64,000 nucleotides of DNA from Mortierella alpina (lineage: Eukaryota; Mortierellomycota; Mortierellomycetes; Mortierellales; Mortierellaceae): NCBI GenBank assembly GCA_029449245.1, contig JANATF010000004.1, positions 1,302,001 to 1,366,000 of the forward strand. Direction: 5' to 3'. Positions 1 to 11,466 of the stretch are shown here, piece by piece. Made by a program: the position numbers and the translations under genes. The notes beneath the pieces were generated by a model. It searched no databases, was not told the DNA's origin, and saw only the letters and a program-made list of their open reading frames with translations. Within the stretch, counting starts at the first letter, position 1, and each line of letters starts with the position of its first letter.

Positions 1-1032
1 GAGGAGCCAAGCCCCACGTCATTGAGCGAGGCATTCGACGATGGCGAAGAGATCAACTCCCGTCGGATGTCGTACCAACAGCAGAGCGACTCACAGCGTC
101 AGTTGTTACAGCAGCAGCAGTTGCAACATCAAAAGCTGCAGATGCAGCGCCAGTTGCAGCAGCAGCAGTTGGATGCCGAGCGGTTCCGGGAGACGCTGCC
201 TTTGAACAACTCCTCTTCAGGAGCCGGAGCCAACTTGAAGCAATCCAACTCAATCAAAGGACGCAAATCCGAGGTTTTCAGTCGTCTGCCAATGCCCCGG
301 AGTAGCTCACAGCCCCATCCTCAGCCCAGGACGTCCTCTCCTACCAGTAGCAGTCCGACTTTGGTGAACTCACCTACCTCGAACCCAAGCCAAAATCACC
401 GCATGTCGCTCACCAACCCCAGTCGCAGGAACTCGTCCAATGTGTCTCCTCCGCTAGGTAGCTCCCGGTCAGTACGAGATTCCCGCAGTAGTCCCGATGC
501 AACGTCCCCTACAAGCGCCCACCATGATCTGAGCAACCACAGAAATAATGGGGTCAACAACCACTCGTCCAACTTGAAGAAGCCCTCTGTGAGTACGTTG
601 AAGCAAGGAGGGGTAGCGCGGCCTAGCAGTGCTGCCTCCTCGGTTCAGAGCGGCGGTGAACCGCATTTTGGGTTGAATTCGCCAACCTCGCCCAAGGTCA
701 CAACTGCCACCGCAGCCGCTGGCGCTGCCAACGGTGCCTCATCGTCGGCTCCGTCGTCATGGGAGTTTTCGCTCACGGATATGCAGGACTTTGTTCGGGA
801 GCACCGGTCGGAGCTCCAGGACTGTGGTGAGCTGACGAAGCGCGAGACCAAGCTGCTGAAGAATGTCATGCTGGGCATGTCTTCGGCATCGATGGCACAG
901 ACCACGGGTTATGGCGGTGATCGAGAGTCTTTCGACAAGTACTTAAGTGAGCTGGACGAGATTGTGGACGAGAAACTCATCACAATCATAGCCATGTCGC
1001 AGAAGCTGAAGGCCCTACGGTCTCAGATGTAG
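1..1032 (+). CDS. Kinesin-13-like protein, C-terminal part (5' truncated by window edge)
   Basis: The frame is open from base 1 with no start codon needed, and 343 residues are visible before the TAG at 1030-1032. After a Gln-rich stretch (about residues 20-60) and a long Ser/Pro/Asn-rich disordered region, the last ~90 residues form a conserved tail that begins DMQDFVREHRSELQDC and ends with a coiled coil, MSQKLKALRSQM. The pattern HR.E..D..E.T..E.KLL followed by F..Y...LD.I...K...I..M..KL matches, from memory, the C-terminal neck of kinesin-13 (KIF2/MCAK) microtubule depolymerases. The motor domain would lie upstream and is not in the window, so the assignment rests on the tail alone. No intron is seen in the visible part. 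Confidence 0.55.
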   Translation, partial: EEPSPTSLSEAFDDGEEINSRRMSYQQQSDSQRQLLQQQQLQHQKLQMQRQLQQQQLDAERFRETLPLNNSSSGAGANLKQSNSIKGRKSEVFSRLPMPRSSSQPHPQPRTSSPTSSSPTLVNSPTSNPSQNHRMSLTNPSRRNSSNVSPPLGSSRSVRDSRSSPDATSPTSAHHDLSNHRNNGVNNHSSNLKKPSVSTLKQGGVARPSSAASSVQSGGEPHFGLNSPTSPKVTTATAAAGAANGASSSAPSSWEFSLTDMQDFVREHRSELQDCGELTKRETKLLKNVMLGMSSASMAQTTGYGGDRESFDKYLSELDEIVDEKLITIIAMSQKLKALRSQM

Positions 1033-1705
1033 AGGAACATGGGGGCAGGGCACAAGGAGGAGAGAAAAGAGAAGGCCATATAGATGTTTATAGCATTTTG
1101 TACAAATAGATATAACAGCGTATATTATTCACCTAACAGTTCCGCTCTGGCCAGTCAATGGCACCTTTCGCGAGTTATCAGCTGCGGCGGCGATCCATCG
1201 CGCGAACTTTAGTGTTCACGCATCCACAAACACGCCCAAAAGGAATGGCGCGTTGACGACCATACGGGCCAGTTAGGTTTGGGCTGTATAAGTGCGGCTA
1301 TGAAGTACAGCAACTTTCTGTGCTGTTGGCGGCAGCCCAGCCAGCCAGCAACAATAAAAAATACTTTGAATTCGGCACTGACTTTTGATCTCTTTCTGGT
1401 CGTCTTCTGCTTCGCTTCTCGCTCGACATCCTTCCATCCTTCCACCCGCGCGCTCCAGTCGCCTTAGCTCTCTCTCATTATCACTCTTTCTCCTTGCCAC
1501 TCGCTCTTGGCTTTGCGGAATAAGGACTCCACTCAACACCACCGACAATCGGACTTTTCTTGTTTGTTCAGCCCATCGACACAACTCAACCTCGCTACCA
1601 CTCGGCACGACCCCACCCAACAAGGATAACGGCAAACACAGAATAAAAGAAACAGCCCCTCTCGAGAATAAGGCGGGATCTACATCCGGACACCTATAGG
1701 GCTGA
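1033..1705. other. Intergenic, 3' UTR of kinesin-like gene and promoter of next gene
   Basis: No convincing coding potential on either strand. The left part is AT-rich (around 1080-1135), as expected for a 3' UTR. The right part (about 1380-1560) is pyrimidine-rich on the plus strand, as seen upstream of several start codons in this window. Confidence 0.5.
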
Positions 1706-4388
1706 ATGACAGTGTTTGAAATACAAATCAATCCAGAAAGGAATGCACTCATTCGTCGAGCGTTAGCCAAAAGGATCGTTCGCCAGCGCGAGGTCGAGGA
1801 GGAGGAGGCCTCGACCGAGGAAGACGAGTCATTTCTTGGCAGTTCCATCACGATAGCAAGAAAAGGTAAGATAGGGCTAACCCCAAGTCTTTTCAACCCT
1901 TTTTTTTTCGTCTCTCTATCTATCTCTGTTGGCAACATCTCACGACCTTTCCGTGGGGGGGAAAAAATCTGAAGAGCTGTTTCGCTGTGAAAACAATATC
2001 GAAAATGAGCCATTGCCACCTGTCTCCTTACAATTGGGTCTTGGCGCCAGCCATCATGGGCTGGGCTGCCTTTCTTTTTTTCAACTCTTCTCTTCTGCGG
2101 GTCGAGCGTTCTTCTTATGTATGTTGCAAAAAATCTGGGGAAACAGGCATCCTCCTTTTCCCTCTCTGTGATCAGTGGGGTTGTGCAAAGGAAAAATCAT
2201 CCGAGGAGGTCAATGGATGGTTTGCGTCGAGAAAGCGAGGGAACGACCAAAAAAAAAAGGGAGAAAAGTACAAGGAGAGGTGCCCTGTCCGTTCTGTTCC
2301 CGAACTGCTTTGTTTACCCTGTCTGGCGTTTTGCAGCTGTTGGCATCAAGCGGACCCGTGTTTTTTTGTTGTTGTTGGCGCTCTCGTGTTGGCTCACGCA
2401 CAATCTTTTACTACTGTAACCCCTCACCCCCCCCCCCCTCCCTGCAATTAGGTTCCGCGGCGTCAGTCTCCACGACAGGATCTGCAGGCAATAGGGAGCA
2501 TCATCGGATAAAGACAGATGGAGGAGGACGTATGAATGCAAAGAGTCGTTGGAAGAGCGAATATCTGCGGACGAGGAGTTCTTCTCCGTCGCCCTCGGGA
2601 TCTTCTTTCATGAGCGCCATCTCGGAGATTTTGCCACCGGAAATGCTACCCGAGATCCTGCCGGCGGCTATAGTGAACAGAAACAACAGTCTGGCGAGAC
2701 CCAAGACAGATGGCGCACCCATGGAAACACCACCCTTGAAGGCTGCGGATGGTGGGGCTGCCACGCTATCAGTCACACTGAATGGCGCTCCTTTATCGTC
2801 AGGCAACGCTGCAACATCAACAGACCAAATACCAACAGTAGAAAGAGCCGCAAAACCGGAGCCTGAAGACACCACTCTTGCACCGACTGCCATTGAAGAG
2901 AGAGGACCCGATCTGGTGGAGCAGGAACTGTTGCTGAAACTCGATGACCTGAAGAAGGAGAAGAGTCGCCTGTTTGCGCTCTTTAGGAACGCACTGCAAA
3001 AGAAAGAGGAGAGCTCAAAGTCGCCACAACCGCACCCATTATCACAGTCGACATCACAGGAACCTGAAGCGCTTCAAGAAGCCAGGCAGAAACAGGACAA
3101 AAGAGGCGAGGCGTTGAATCCATCGGGATCAAGATCAGTGTCGTCATCAACAATAACAGCAACAGATCGTACTTCTAAAGATCAGGAGACTGAATACGGC
3201 AGGCAAGGAGGTGCCAGTGAGTCGCGAACTCAAGGACGTCTGTCAGACCAGAATCATGAGAGGAGACCCGAACCGTTGTCACGGCAGAACATCAAGAGGT
3301 AAGGAAACCACTCTTGTGCTGAGGATCTCCTTTTCATTTCGTTTTCTTCTTTATTGTATTTATCAAGCATGGTTCACTAACCATTGTTACATGTCTGCTT
3401 TCCTTCCAAAAGTAGGCGCGAGTATGACCGTGTCATTGACCGATCAAAACTCAACCTCGAGATCCCACGCAAGCCCAGTATATCGTCCGCGTCCTCCAAC
3501 TCAACGTCCTCTACCCCAACAACGTCCTTCGCGCCTCCGAAACGTGGACGCAGCCGATCTCCCTCTGTCGATGGGGGCGGACCGTTCAACAGCAATAGCC
3601 GAGGTTCATCAGGGCCTGGTTCATTCGGACCGTCGTTCCCATCGACGTCGTACTCCTCTTCTTCCTCACATGCCGAATCGACGCCGTATCCTAGCAAGTA
3701 TCCGCGGGCGGATTACCTGGGATCATCACAGCAACAGCAGCATAACCGGAATTCTAGCAGCAGCAGTAATAATGGACTGCCTGATAAGCCCCAGGGGAGA
3801 TATCACACATCGTCGCATTTTCAACAGCATGCGCCCTCGTCGGCCAGGAGCCTTGGTGGAGACAGCTATCACGCCGATGAAGGAGGGTATTCTAACCGGA
3901 ACAAAGGCTCTTCTTCTGGACCTGGATCTGGGATGAACGGCGGTAGTGGTGGCGGGTCTTATCGACAGAATGGTCCGATGAGCTATCATTCTCAGGGCCC
4001 GCCTCCACCAACGCGCATTGGATTTGGAGACAACTCAGGCAGTAGCGGCGGCAGCAGCAGCGGTCGCAGTGGTGGCAGTGGTAATGGCGGAGGAGGAAGT
4101 GGTGGTGGTGGTGGAAATGCAGTTGGTCGAGGCGGGTTTTATGGACATGGCCATGGCCATGACGGGCCACCTACGGCTCCCATCTCAATGCTCGGACCTT
4201 CTGGGAGGACACATATGCCATTCAACAGGAGTATGATGCAGATGCCTCATAGCCGGGGGCTAACGCATGGCCGTGTTGGATTTGGTAACGGCAGTGGTGG
4301 TGGTGGTCGAAATGGTGGAGGACCGCCAGATAGAGCCATGTCGTCGGCGAGACCTGGAGACTGGTCAAGGCGGAGGAGTCGCGCTTAA
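1706..4388 (+). CDS. Coiled-coil, Ser/Gly-rich protein, tentatively GPS2-like
   Basis: Three exons: 1706-1865, 2452-3298 and 3416-4388 (659 residues). The donors are GTAAGA and GTAAGG, the acceptors are AATTAG and AAGTAG, and phases close. Exon 1 encodes an N-terminal helix (INPERNALIRRALAKRIVRQ) followed by an acidic EEEE stretch. A second helix (residues about 210-235, LLLKLDDLKKEKSRLFALFR) follows. This pair resembles the 'ARALHRHI...EEEE' and 'KLEEKLLALQEEKHQLF' helices of G-protein pathway suppressor 2, a subunit of SMRT/NCoR-type HDAC corepressors. The remainder is Ser/Pro-rich and ends in a long Gly-rich, Arg-dotted tail like those of RNA-binding or phase-separating proteins. The family call rests on two helices only. 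Exon structure is firmer than function. Intron 1 (586 nt) is unusually long for this window. Confidence 0.6.
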
Positions 4389-4712
4389 AGACGTCTTTAT
4401 ATTTATATTTTTGGTATCAGTCTGTTCGTTCCTTTTTGCCTTGCCCCCCCACCACCACCACCACCATCTCAAATTCTTGTACATAATATCATTTTTATGA
4501 AACTATCGATTAAAAAAGAAAAAGCAATACGTTCTCTCTTGTCGTGAACAACCTCCCGTCGCACTTTTTGCTTGACTGAACTCTGCAACGAGCAGGATGC
4601 GGGGCTATCGTTTATTAGGGTATTCTATAAAAAAAATGACGGCCCTAAACTGCAGTAGCAATAGCGTCCAAAAAAAAAAAAATATGAAAAAAATGAAGGA
4701 ACGACAACGTTT
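4389..4712. other. Convergent intergenic spacer
   Basis: Spacer between two convergent genes holding both 3' UTRs. It contains a short CACCAC run near 4450 and A-rich stretches near 4510 and 4665-4690. No gene seen. Confidence 0.6.
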
Positions 4713-6461
4713 CTACCGCGTGAGGCCGACGGGATAGATGTTGGGGATGTCTTGCAACCGCTTATCGTCTAAACCAGCACCATTATAAGCTGCAAGTTGC
4801 TGGTTTTGATATTGCTGTTGCTGATGCGGGTAGGAATGCTGATGATGCTGTGGATGGTATTGTTTCTGTGGTTGCGAGGGTTGTTGTTGCTGCAAATGCT
4901 GTTGTGAATGCGGTTGTTGTTGTTGTTGTTGTTGTTGCGGTGGTGACGGATGCTGAGACATTGGGTTGTGCTGGTGCTGGTACGGGTGTGGGTGCTGGCC
5001 CTTTTGCATACTGAGTCGGGTTTCTAGGAGTTGAGCCTTCTCCTGCAAGATCCGGTTCCGTCGCTCCAAGTATTTTATAAAGTCCACGGCCTTGAAGAGG
5101 ATAGTGGACTTTGAACTGTGGACGTCTTTAAGATCGGGGATGATGTCTGTCATGTCCTTGAAGCCGTTTCGGATCGTGTTGCGTCGCTTTTGTTCTGAAG
5201 CGATGTGGTTGGCGCGCTTTTCTTCCTCGGTCAATAACTCCTTGTAAGGCTTCCGCTTTGTCGTGGCCGATGTTGCTGCTGCTGATGTGGGTGATGACGA
5301 TGAATTGTCGTGGGTGGTTCCTTTCGGTGTACTACTGCCGTTATTGTTATTGTTGTCATGGCTGTTGCGCTTTAGGGCAGGGGCATCCGACGCGTAGTCG
5401 TCCGAGACCGAGTCGTGCTGCTCGTGACCACTCTCCTCTTCCTTCAGTTGCACTCGTGATTGCGATTGCGAGTGTGAACGGGACCGTGATGAGGCTGAAG
5501 ACGAGGACCCCCGATGGTTCCGATGACCTGAAGCCTGCGTATACTTGTCCGCCTCCTCGCGCTTGTTCTTCTTGGCTTTGGAGGATCTTTTCGCTGCTGG
5601 TGTGGTCGTGAGTGTGCCTGCATGGTGGTGGCCGTTGGTGTGATGAGGGTTGTCGAGCGACAACTTTGATAGTTGCTTGCTCGCAGCTGCGGCATCTTGG
5701 CTGTGCGTGGCATCGAGAGTGAGTACGTCCAAACTGGCGCCATTGGCCTTGTTTGTCTTTGTCCTCTTTGTAGGAACCGCCTGGAAGCCATAGGCAGAAT
5801 CCTCTTGCTGTTCATTTGTCTTGAAACCAGAGGACATATCGTAATCCATGGCGCCTTGCGTCGTGCCCAACGAGTGCTGATGTGGGTATAACTGTTGTTG
5901 GAGCTGCTGGGTCACAGAGGAGGCAGTATTTGCAGGGAGCATGTACGGGTTGTTGGTATTTTGAGAGTTCTCGAGATTGAAGCCAGCCGGCAGGGCGTCT
6001 TGAGAGAACAAGGATAGATTGGGTAAGTTGGGTATAGCACTCGGATCGAATGTGAAATCCTGGTCCACTACGAGTGTGTCCAAGAACTCTGAGAAGTAGC
6101 GCTGTTCAGACGGGTTAAAGAGCTGCATCGATGGGTCGTTGGGAGCCATCATCATCATGTTGGGTGGTGGTGGTTGCGCTGGAGCTGACTGTCCGGGTGA
6201 GACGGGCATGTTGATAAAGTCCTGGTTGGGGAAACGAAAGTCTAGGGTAGACGACATTCGACGTTGGAAGGCAAGTCAGAGAGAAGCCCCAGCTCAGTGA
6301 TGACGGCTTTCGAAATGCACAAAAGAAGAGAAAGCTCACTCTATCGTCCACATACCTTCGTATCCGAGTGAATCACCAAAGAGGCCTTGGCCAGGTGCTG
6401 ACGGAAAAGTCAGCGGCGAAGGAGGTCTGAGCCCCGAGTCGGTATTGAACATGTTGTCCAT
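4713..6461 (-). CDS. bHLH transcription factor with Gln/His-rich tail
   Basis: Two exons on the minus strand: 6356-6461 (start MDNMFNTDSG) and 4713-6241, 544 residues. The donor is GTATGT and the acceptor CCTAG, and the split codon gives Asp. A basic helix-loop-helix lies at about residues 360-440. Its basic segment HIASEQKRRNTIR has the His-Glu-Arg pattern that contacts E-boxes of the CANNTG class. Helix 1 (FKDMTDIIPDL), a loop and helix 2 (KAVDFIKYLERR) follow, and the helix continues as a leucine-zipper-like segment. The C-terminus is Gln/His/Pro-rich with long Q runs. Upstream are Ser/Asn-rich linkers and a basic KKNKREE patch. The nearest relatives I can name are the Mlx/Ino4-type bHLH-Zip proteins. 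Targets cannot be told from sequence. The homopolymer Q tract makes length variation likely. Confidence 0.85.
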
Positions 6462-8656
6462 GGTGCAAGCAGATGTGTCAGGTTGAATGTAGGGAAGTGT
6501 GCAATGGAGGTGCTTACAGCGAATGGACCGTAGGTGCGCGCAGTCCAGGGAATGGCAGGGGTGCGGAGTGTTGGTGATGGAGAGTGTGTGGAGTTGATGG
6601 GCGTTGGGTGGATGTGGTTGGGAGGATAAGAACGTAAGGAAAGGAGAAAGCGGGGACACGCAGGCCAGCACGCCTGAGCGAGGAAAGATATCGAGAGCAC
6701 CGATGTGCTTCGTGCTCTTGCCACAGCGGGCAGGCCCCTCGCCCCGCGGTCGATAAGCAACCTGATTGGCAGAGGCCATCGAGGGATAGCGGAGCAGGTG
6801 CCTGGTCGTCGACCAGGGCTATGGGCGAGGATGACGGCATCCGGTGCTGTAGACAGCATGAGCACCCATAGCACAGGTGTGAGACCGTGGAGAGGATGCG
6901 CGATAAGCAGCCAGCAGCACAGAATGGGCAATCGGACAACGGGTTGTCGAATCCCATGGCATATGGCGTACAGGCCAATATGCATTTGTCTACAGAGCCC
7001 GTTGTCGCTCAGACGCCTGTGCTTTTTGTGCTCTGCGGAAAAGAAGAGACCAGAAGGTCGATTGTCAGTCCGTCGTGCCCGCTCCTTACCATCGAAGGTC
7101 AGTCTCCTGAAAATGAGAGGCAGCATGGCTCTGCGCCCCGAGAGCAATTGAGAGAAAGGACAGCTGCCATGAGACATCCGCTGCCATGTGCTTTTTCATA
7201 TCTTTTTTGTTCATTTCTCCGTTGCTATCGTCACACTGTTGGTTCATTGCAGATGGACATGTGTTTTTGCGTTGCTGGTTGTTGTTGGGGAGGAAAGTCT
7301 GGACTGAAATGAAACGGTGCCTGTGCCATATTTTGTGAGCGCCTGCCCGGCAACTTGGGAAGTGTAGGAATATTTCTTTGACGGACTTGCATAGGCCAAC
7401 GCGCTTTGTCCGCCAACATGGCGTAGTTCAGACACGGCGCTGCGACAGCGAGGTATGCTTCTGTGTGTAGAGCTGACAACAATATAAACAGCAGCAAGGG
7501 CCTTTTTCCGCGAACGTGATTGAAGATTCGCGAGGACTTTGCGGAGAAAATTACTTTGTTTGAGCTGAAGTGGGCGGTCTGTTGTTGACGGGGATTTGCT
7601 ACCAAAGCAGGTATGATATATACAAACAAACGAAGAAGTGGTCAGCGGGCGTGTTGAATGCACCCATGTCTCTCTACGCGAACGAGAAGAGGAGGCATTG
7701 AAAAGTGAAAAGCTCTCAATATGCATATATCGCGCTCACGTACACACACAATAATATTGGGCTACACCGCCAGGGCTAGCCATTAGAACGAAAGGAGGCC
7801 AGCATTCGCCTCATGCTTTGCACAAACACATGATCGAAGGCCCGAATATGGTAGTGGTTGTGTGCGCATCATGTTTATTGGAGAAGTTCACAGGTGGCGT
7901 GGAGCAGGGAGTGGAGAACAATATGAGCCTTCATGGCTTGCTTGTATGTGCTACTTGTTCTGTCCTTTGTTTTTTTTAACGTTTCCACTTTGCCCTGCCT
8001 CCACACGGAGCTGGCGTAAAGCGCAGAAAACTACGCGCAACCGACAGGCAGCTGCTTCCTGTATCCCGAGCGGGCATCTGGGAGCTCGAATGTCCTGCGG
8101 GAGGGGTCCTGCGTCGCAATGGCCTACGAGTAGCTCAGCTGCAGCTGCATGACAGGAAATTTATGTGTCTGAACAAGCTTGTTGTTGTTTGTGCGCGGTC
8201 CCCTATCTCTCTCGCCCCACGAATAATCGCCGCCTGTCCACTCACTGGACGAGTTTTTTTTCTTCTGCCCACTCCCCCTCCCCCATACATAACACACCTG
8301 CACCTTCACACACATCACTCCTTCACACCACACTTCACACACACATTGCACACCTTTTGTTCTTAATCTCTCATTCACTGCTCTCCCTCTTCCTCTCTCT
8401 CTCACTCACACACTCACTCTCTCTCTCACTCTCTCTCTCACTCTCTCACTCTCTCACTCTCTCACTCTCTCGCCCTCCTCTCTGCTCGCTCCACAACTCC
8501 GTCGCACTCGGATCCCTGTCTCCTGTTGACCTCTGCCCCCACCCCAAACGCCCAATCGAACCCTTCCTCGCACGCAACTCCTCCCACCGAGATCAACCCG
8601 CCCTTGCTGCCAGCAACCGCTTCTCTTCTCACCCTCCTCGGTCCACAGCACTCCCC
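6462..8656. other. Long divergent intergenic region
   Basis: About 2.2 kb between the divergent bHLH and bZIP genes. Several open frames exist but they overlap one another on both strands, lack recognisable domains and show no consistent splice structure. The bZIP-proximal end carries a pyrimidine microsatellite (listed separately). I read it as promoters and long 5' UTRs. Confidence 0.5.
8384..8472 (+). repeat. CT-rich microsatellite, (CTCTCACT)n-like
   Basis: A tract of CTCTCT units interrupted regularly by CAC, with only C, T and A on the plus strand, about 185 bp upstream of the bZIP start codon. It is probably part of the promoter or 5' UTR of that gene. Similar tracts precede the PDK-family kinase and G-alpha genes. 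Confidence 0.8.
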
Positions 8657-10666
8657 ATGGCATCCACAGCGCACCAGCACCACCTGGCTGACAACCCGAC
8701 AGAGCTGGAGCGTCCCGACAAACGACCCTTCCCGGGCACTCCCCCATCCGAGAATGGTAATGTACTTCCCCATCACCCCTACTACTCAGTCTCTCCGCGC
8801 AACCCACACACACCTTTCTCGTTCACAGCAGTGTAATTAACGTCCCTGTTCCTTTCCTTGGATACAACGATGCATTCGTAGCTCTTGAACAGCTTTCAGA
8901 CGACGAGGAAGATTTGAATGACGACGACCAGGACCGCCAGTCGATCTTGAGCCATGACAACAACACCCGCGACCACTCCTCGCAGCCACCGACAAAGACC
9001 CGCAAGAAGCCCGGCCGCAAGCCCAACCCTGCGTCCCCTGCCGTGCGAAAGGAGCAGAACAGGGCCGCCCAGCGTGCCTTCAGGGACAGGAAAGAGCGCC
9101 ATCTTCAGCAGTTGGAGACAATGATCAAGGAGCTCAAGGACACACACCACCACGCCGGCCTGCTCTTCCAGCGAGAGTCCCAGCAACTCAAGAGCATCAT
9201 CGAGTCGCTCCAGAGCGAGAACTATTACTTGCGTGAGGTCGTCTTCTCGTTCGAGTCGGCTCTTGGCAAGACCGGGAACGCCGCCATCCTCCAGGATGTC
9301 AAGGCCGAGCTCTATCGTCGCCACTACGAGAACCATGCGAACCGGAAAATGTCCATGTCTGCTCCTCCACAACCGCAGCCCTCGCCCGCCGTCTCCTCCC
9401 TGGCGCCAGAGAGCCCCGCACCCATCCACATTCCCACCCCTGCGCCTGTACCTGCACCCATCTCAATTCCTACCCCTGCTGTCATGCCCGGGCCAGTTCC
9501 CGTGGATGATAACATCCCCCATGCAACACAGGTCCAGATGCTAAACCAGGCACTCGCTGCCGCCATGGCCGCACACGCCGCTGCCACGTCCGCTAACGCA
9601 GCGAGCAATAGTAAGCCAATGTTCAACGCCAGTCAGATGCCGGGGAGCCACATGCATGCCTCGTCTGCCCCATCCTCGACGACCAATGCCTGGACCCAGC
9701 TCGGTCTCGGAGATCCTCAGGACGACAATATCTTTTCGATGAACAGCGACATTCTTTACAAGGCGCCCTCGCTCTTTTCTTCCTCTGGCTCCGATGACGG
9801 CAAGATGAGTGCGTCTTCGAACGTTGATCCTTTGGGCAGCTCCCGCTCGAACTACCCAGCTGGGAACAACTGGCTTCCAAAACAGACAGTCGCATTTGAT
9901 GATCTTCAGGCGACTCTTTTCTCGCAGAATAACCTGTCTTCCTCGTCATCCAGCAACAAGATGTCAGCTTCGCCTCAGAATCTGGCATCTGACGCCTCAC
10001 TTTTTGGCAACATCCAGGACCAGTCTTCCTTTTCGCCCAACCAAAACATGTTTTCGTTCTCTGCGGGATCTATGGACTCTGGCTTCCCTAACCAGACCCC
10101 GTCGTTCCTGGACTCGGACGATATTGACAGCAATGAATTCAGCATGGCGACACCGAGCCTGGCGTATGACGACGGAATGAAGCAACAGGACCTCATCCCC
10201 AGCTACCGCCTTCAAATGGAGCTCCGGATCCTTGCATCTGCCACTCCAGTCACAGACCCCAACATCGATCCCAAGGTGTACGGCCTTCCTCACGACTCGC
10301 GCATCGACTTGATCCCATGCCCAAAACTTCGCGCGCAGATGATTTTGCACCAGAACGAATACGACATCGAGGACCTCTGCCAGCTATTGCTTGGTGGTGC
10401 CATTTGTCATGGACACCCACTGGACCCCCATAACTGGGAGTTGCCACGTGCGTTCTTTGACCGCTACGGGTTTTTAATGGGACAGGACTTGAGCAAGTAC
10501 AAGAACAAAGTGTGGCCCAAGAAGAACGACTCTCAGCGTCAAAGTATGTCGAGCTGCATTTTCTTTTTCCTGAAACGCACATCTGAGCTGAGTAATACTT
10601 TTGACTAACGCCTCGTCTGCTCCTGTTGGTGCTCTCCTGTGTACAATAGATGCTTTCAGGTTCTAA
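8657..10666 (+). CDS. bZIP transcription factor with DUF3425 C-terminal domain
   Basis: Exons 8657-8756, 8900-10543 and 10650-10666 give 586 residues. The last exon is only 17 nt (ends NAFRF). The first intron was placed by phase: donor AATG|GTAATG, acceptor TTTCAG at 8899, giving an acidic SENDDEEDL. Basic region QNRAAQRAFRDRKE at about residues 85-98 is of the Yap/AP-1 type and is followed by heptad leucines to about residue 140. Pro/Ala- and Ser-rich linkers follow. Residues about 468-567 (starting PSYRLQMELRILA and containing PCPKLRAQMI and DPHNWELPRAFFDRY) match the DUF3425 domain found at the C-terminus of many fungal bZIP regulators. Probably a nuclear stress or metabolic regulator; targets unknown. 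Confidence 0.9.
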
Positions 10667-11466
10667 CGCGCGTTTTGACCACAGATCTCGTCACAGCCAC
10701 CTTTTTCTCTTTTATATTCTGCTTGCTGCTGTATCATACCTATATCCTCTCGTTTGTTTCTGCTCCTCTGACTCTCGAAAATTGTTCTGCCTACCTCTTC
10801 TTCACCTCGAGCGCAATAGAGGCTATTATGTCCCTTTTGTCCTGTGTCCAGGGAATTATTATTTGCCTCAAGTTCACCCCTCCCCCTCTGTACATTTTAT
10901 TGAATTTCCTCCGCAAACTCCACCCCAAGTATAGGCACCCATCTTTTCGCTTTCATGGAACACGTTCGTTGTTTTTCTTTTCTTCTACTTTTCTTTTTAT
11001 ATGTGTTACTTGCTTTCATTTTCACGCACGCGCACTCTTATTCCTGGGCAATTATGTCCTAGGAACAATGTACCTTATCCCCCCTGTACCAAAAACTAAG
11101 GAAAGGGCAGGTTGTCTCTTTCCTTCCTTCATTCACTCCTTTGGCCGTGGACTTGCTCATGGCCTTTTCTGCCGCTCTCCCCCCTTATCCAGCACCGTCA
11201 AATTATGACCGCCCGCGCGCGCACACACACACACCCACCACCAACTGTTACGATTCTTCTTTTCTTCTGTTTGAACCATATGAATCCTACGAGATAGCTT
11301 TGCCTTTGGTGTGACAACAGCCGTTATTACATCCAGAGGTAGTTTCCCATCGAGGACTTTATACGAAAAATAAATGGAAATCAACTCTTTTATTTACATC
11401 GTTTTGGGTATCTATGCAATACCATTTCTCCATTCTTTTTTTTTTTTTTTTTTTTTTGTCTCGTTT
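10667..11466. other. Convergent intergenic spacer with poly-T tract
   Basis: Holds the 3' UTRs of the bZIP gene and the hydratase gene. It is T-rich on the plus strand, with a run of about 20 T near 11437-11457 and a short (CA)n near 11220-11235. Open frames here are compositional and have no recognisable domain. Confidence 0.5.

Noticed and set aside
6410-7177. Long minus-strand frames upstream of the bHLH gene
   Set aside because: They overlap several other frames on both strands, have Arg/Ser/Pro composition typical of non-coding sequence, and lie in the promoter/5' UTR.
10639-11208. 189-codon plus-strand frame after the bZIP gene
   Set aside because: Cys/Phe/Leu/Ser-rich translation of T-rich 3' UTR; it overlaps the end of the bZIP gene.
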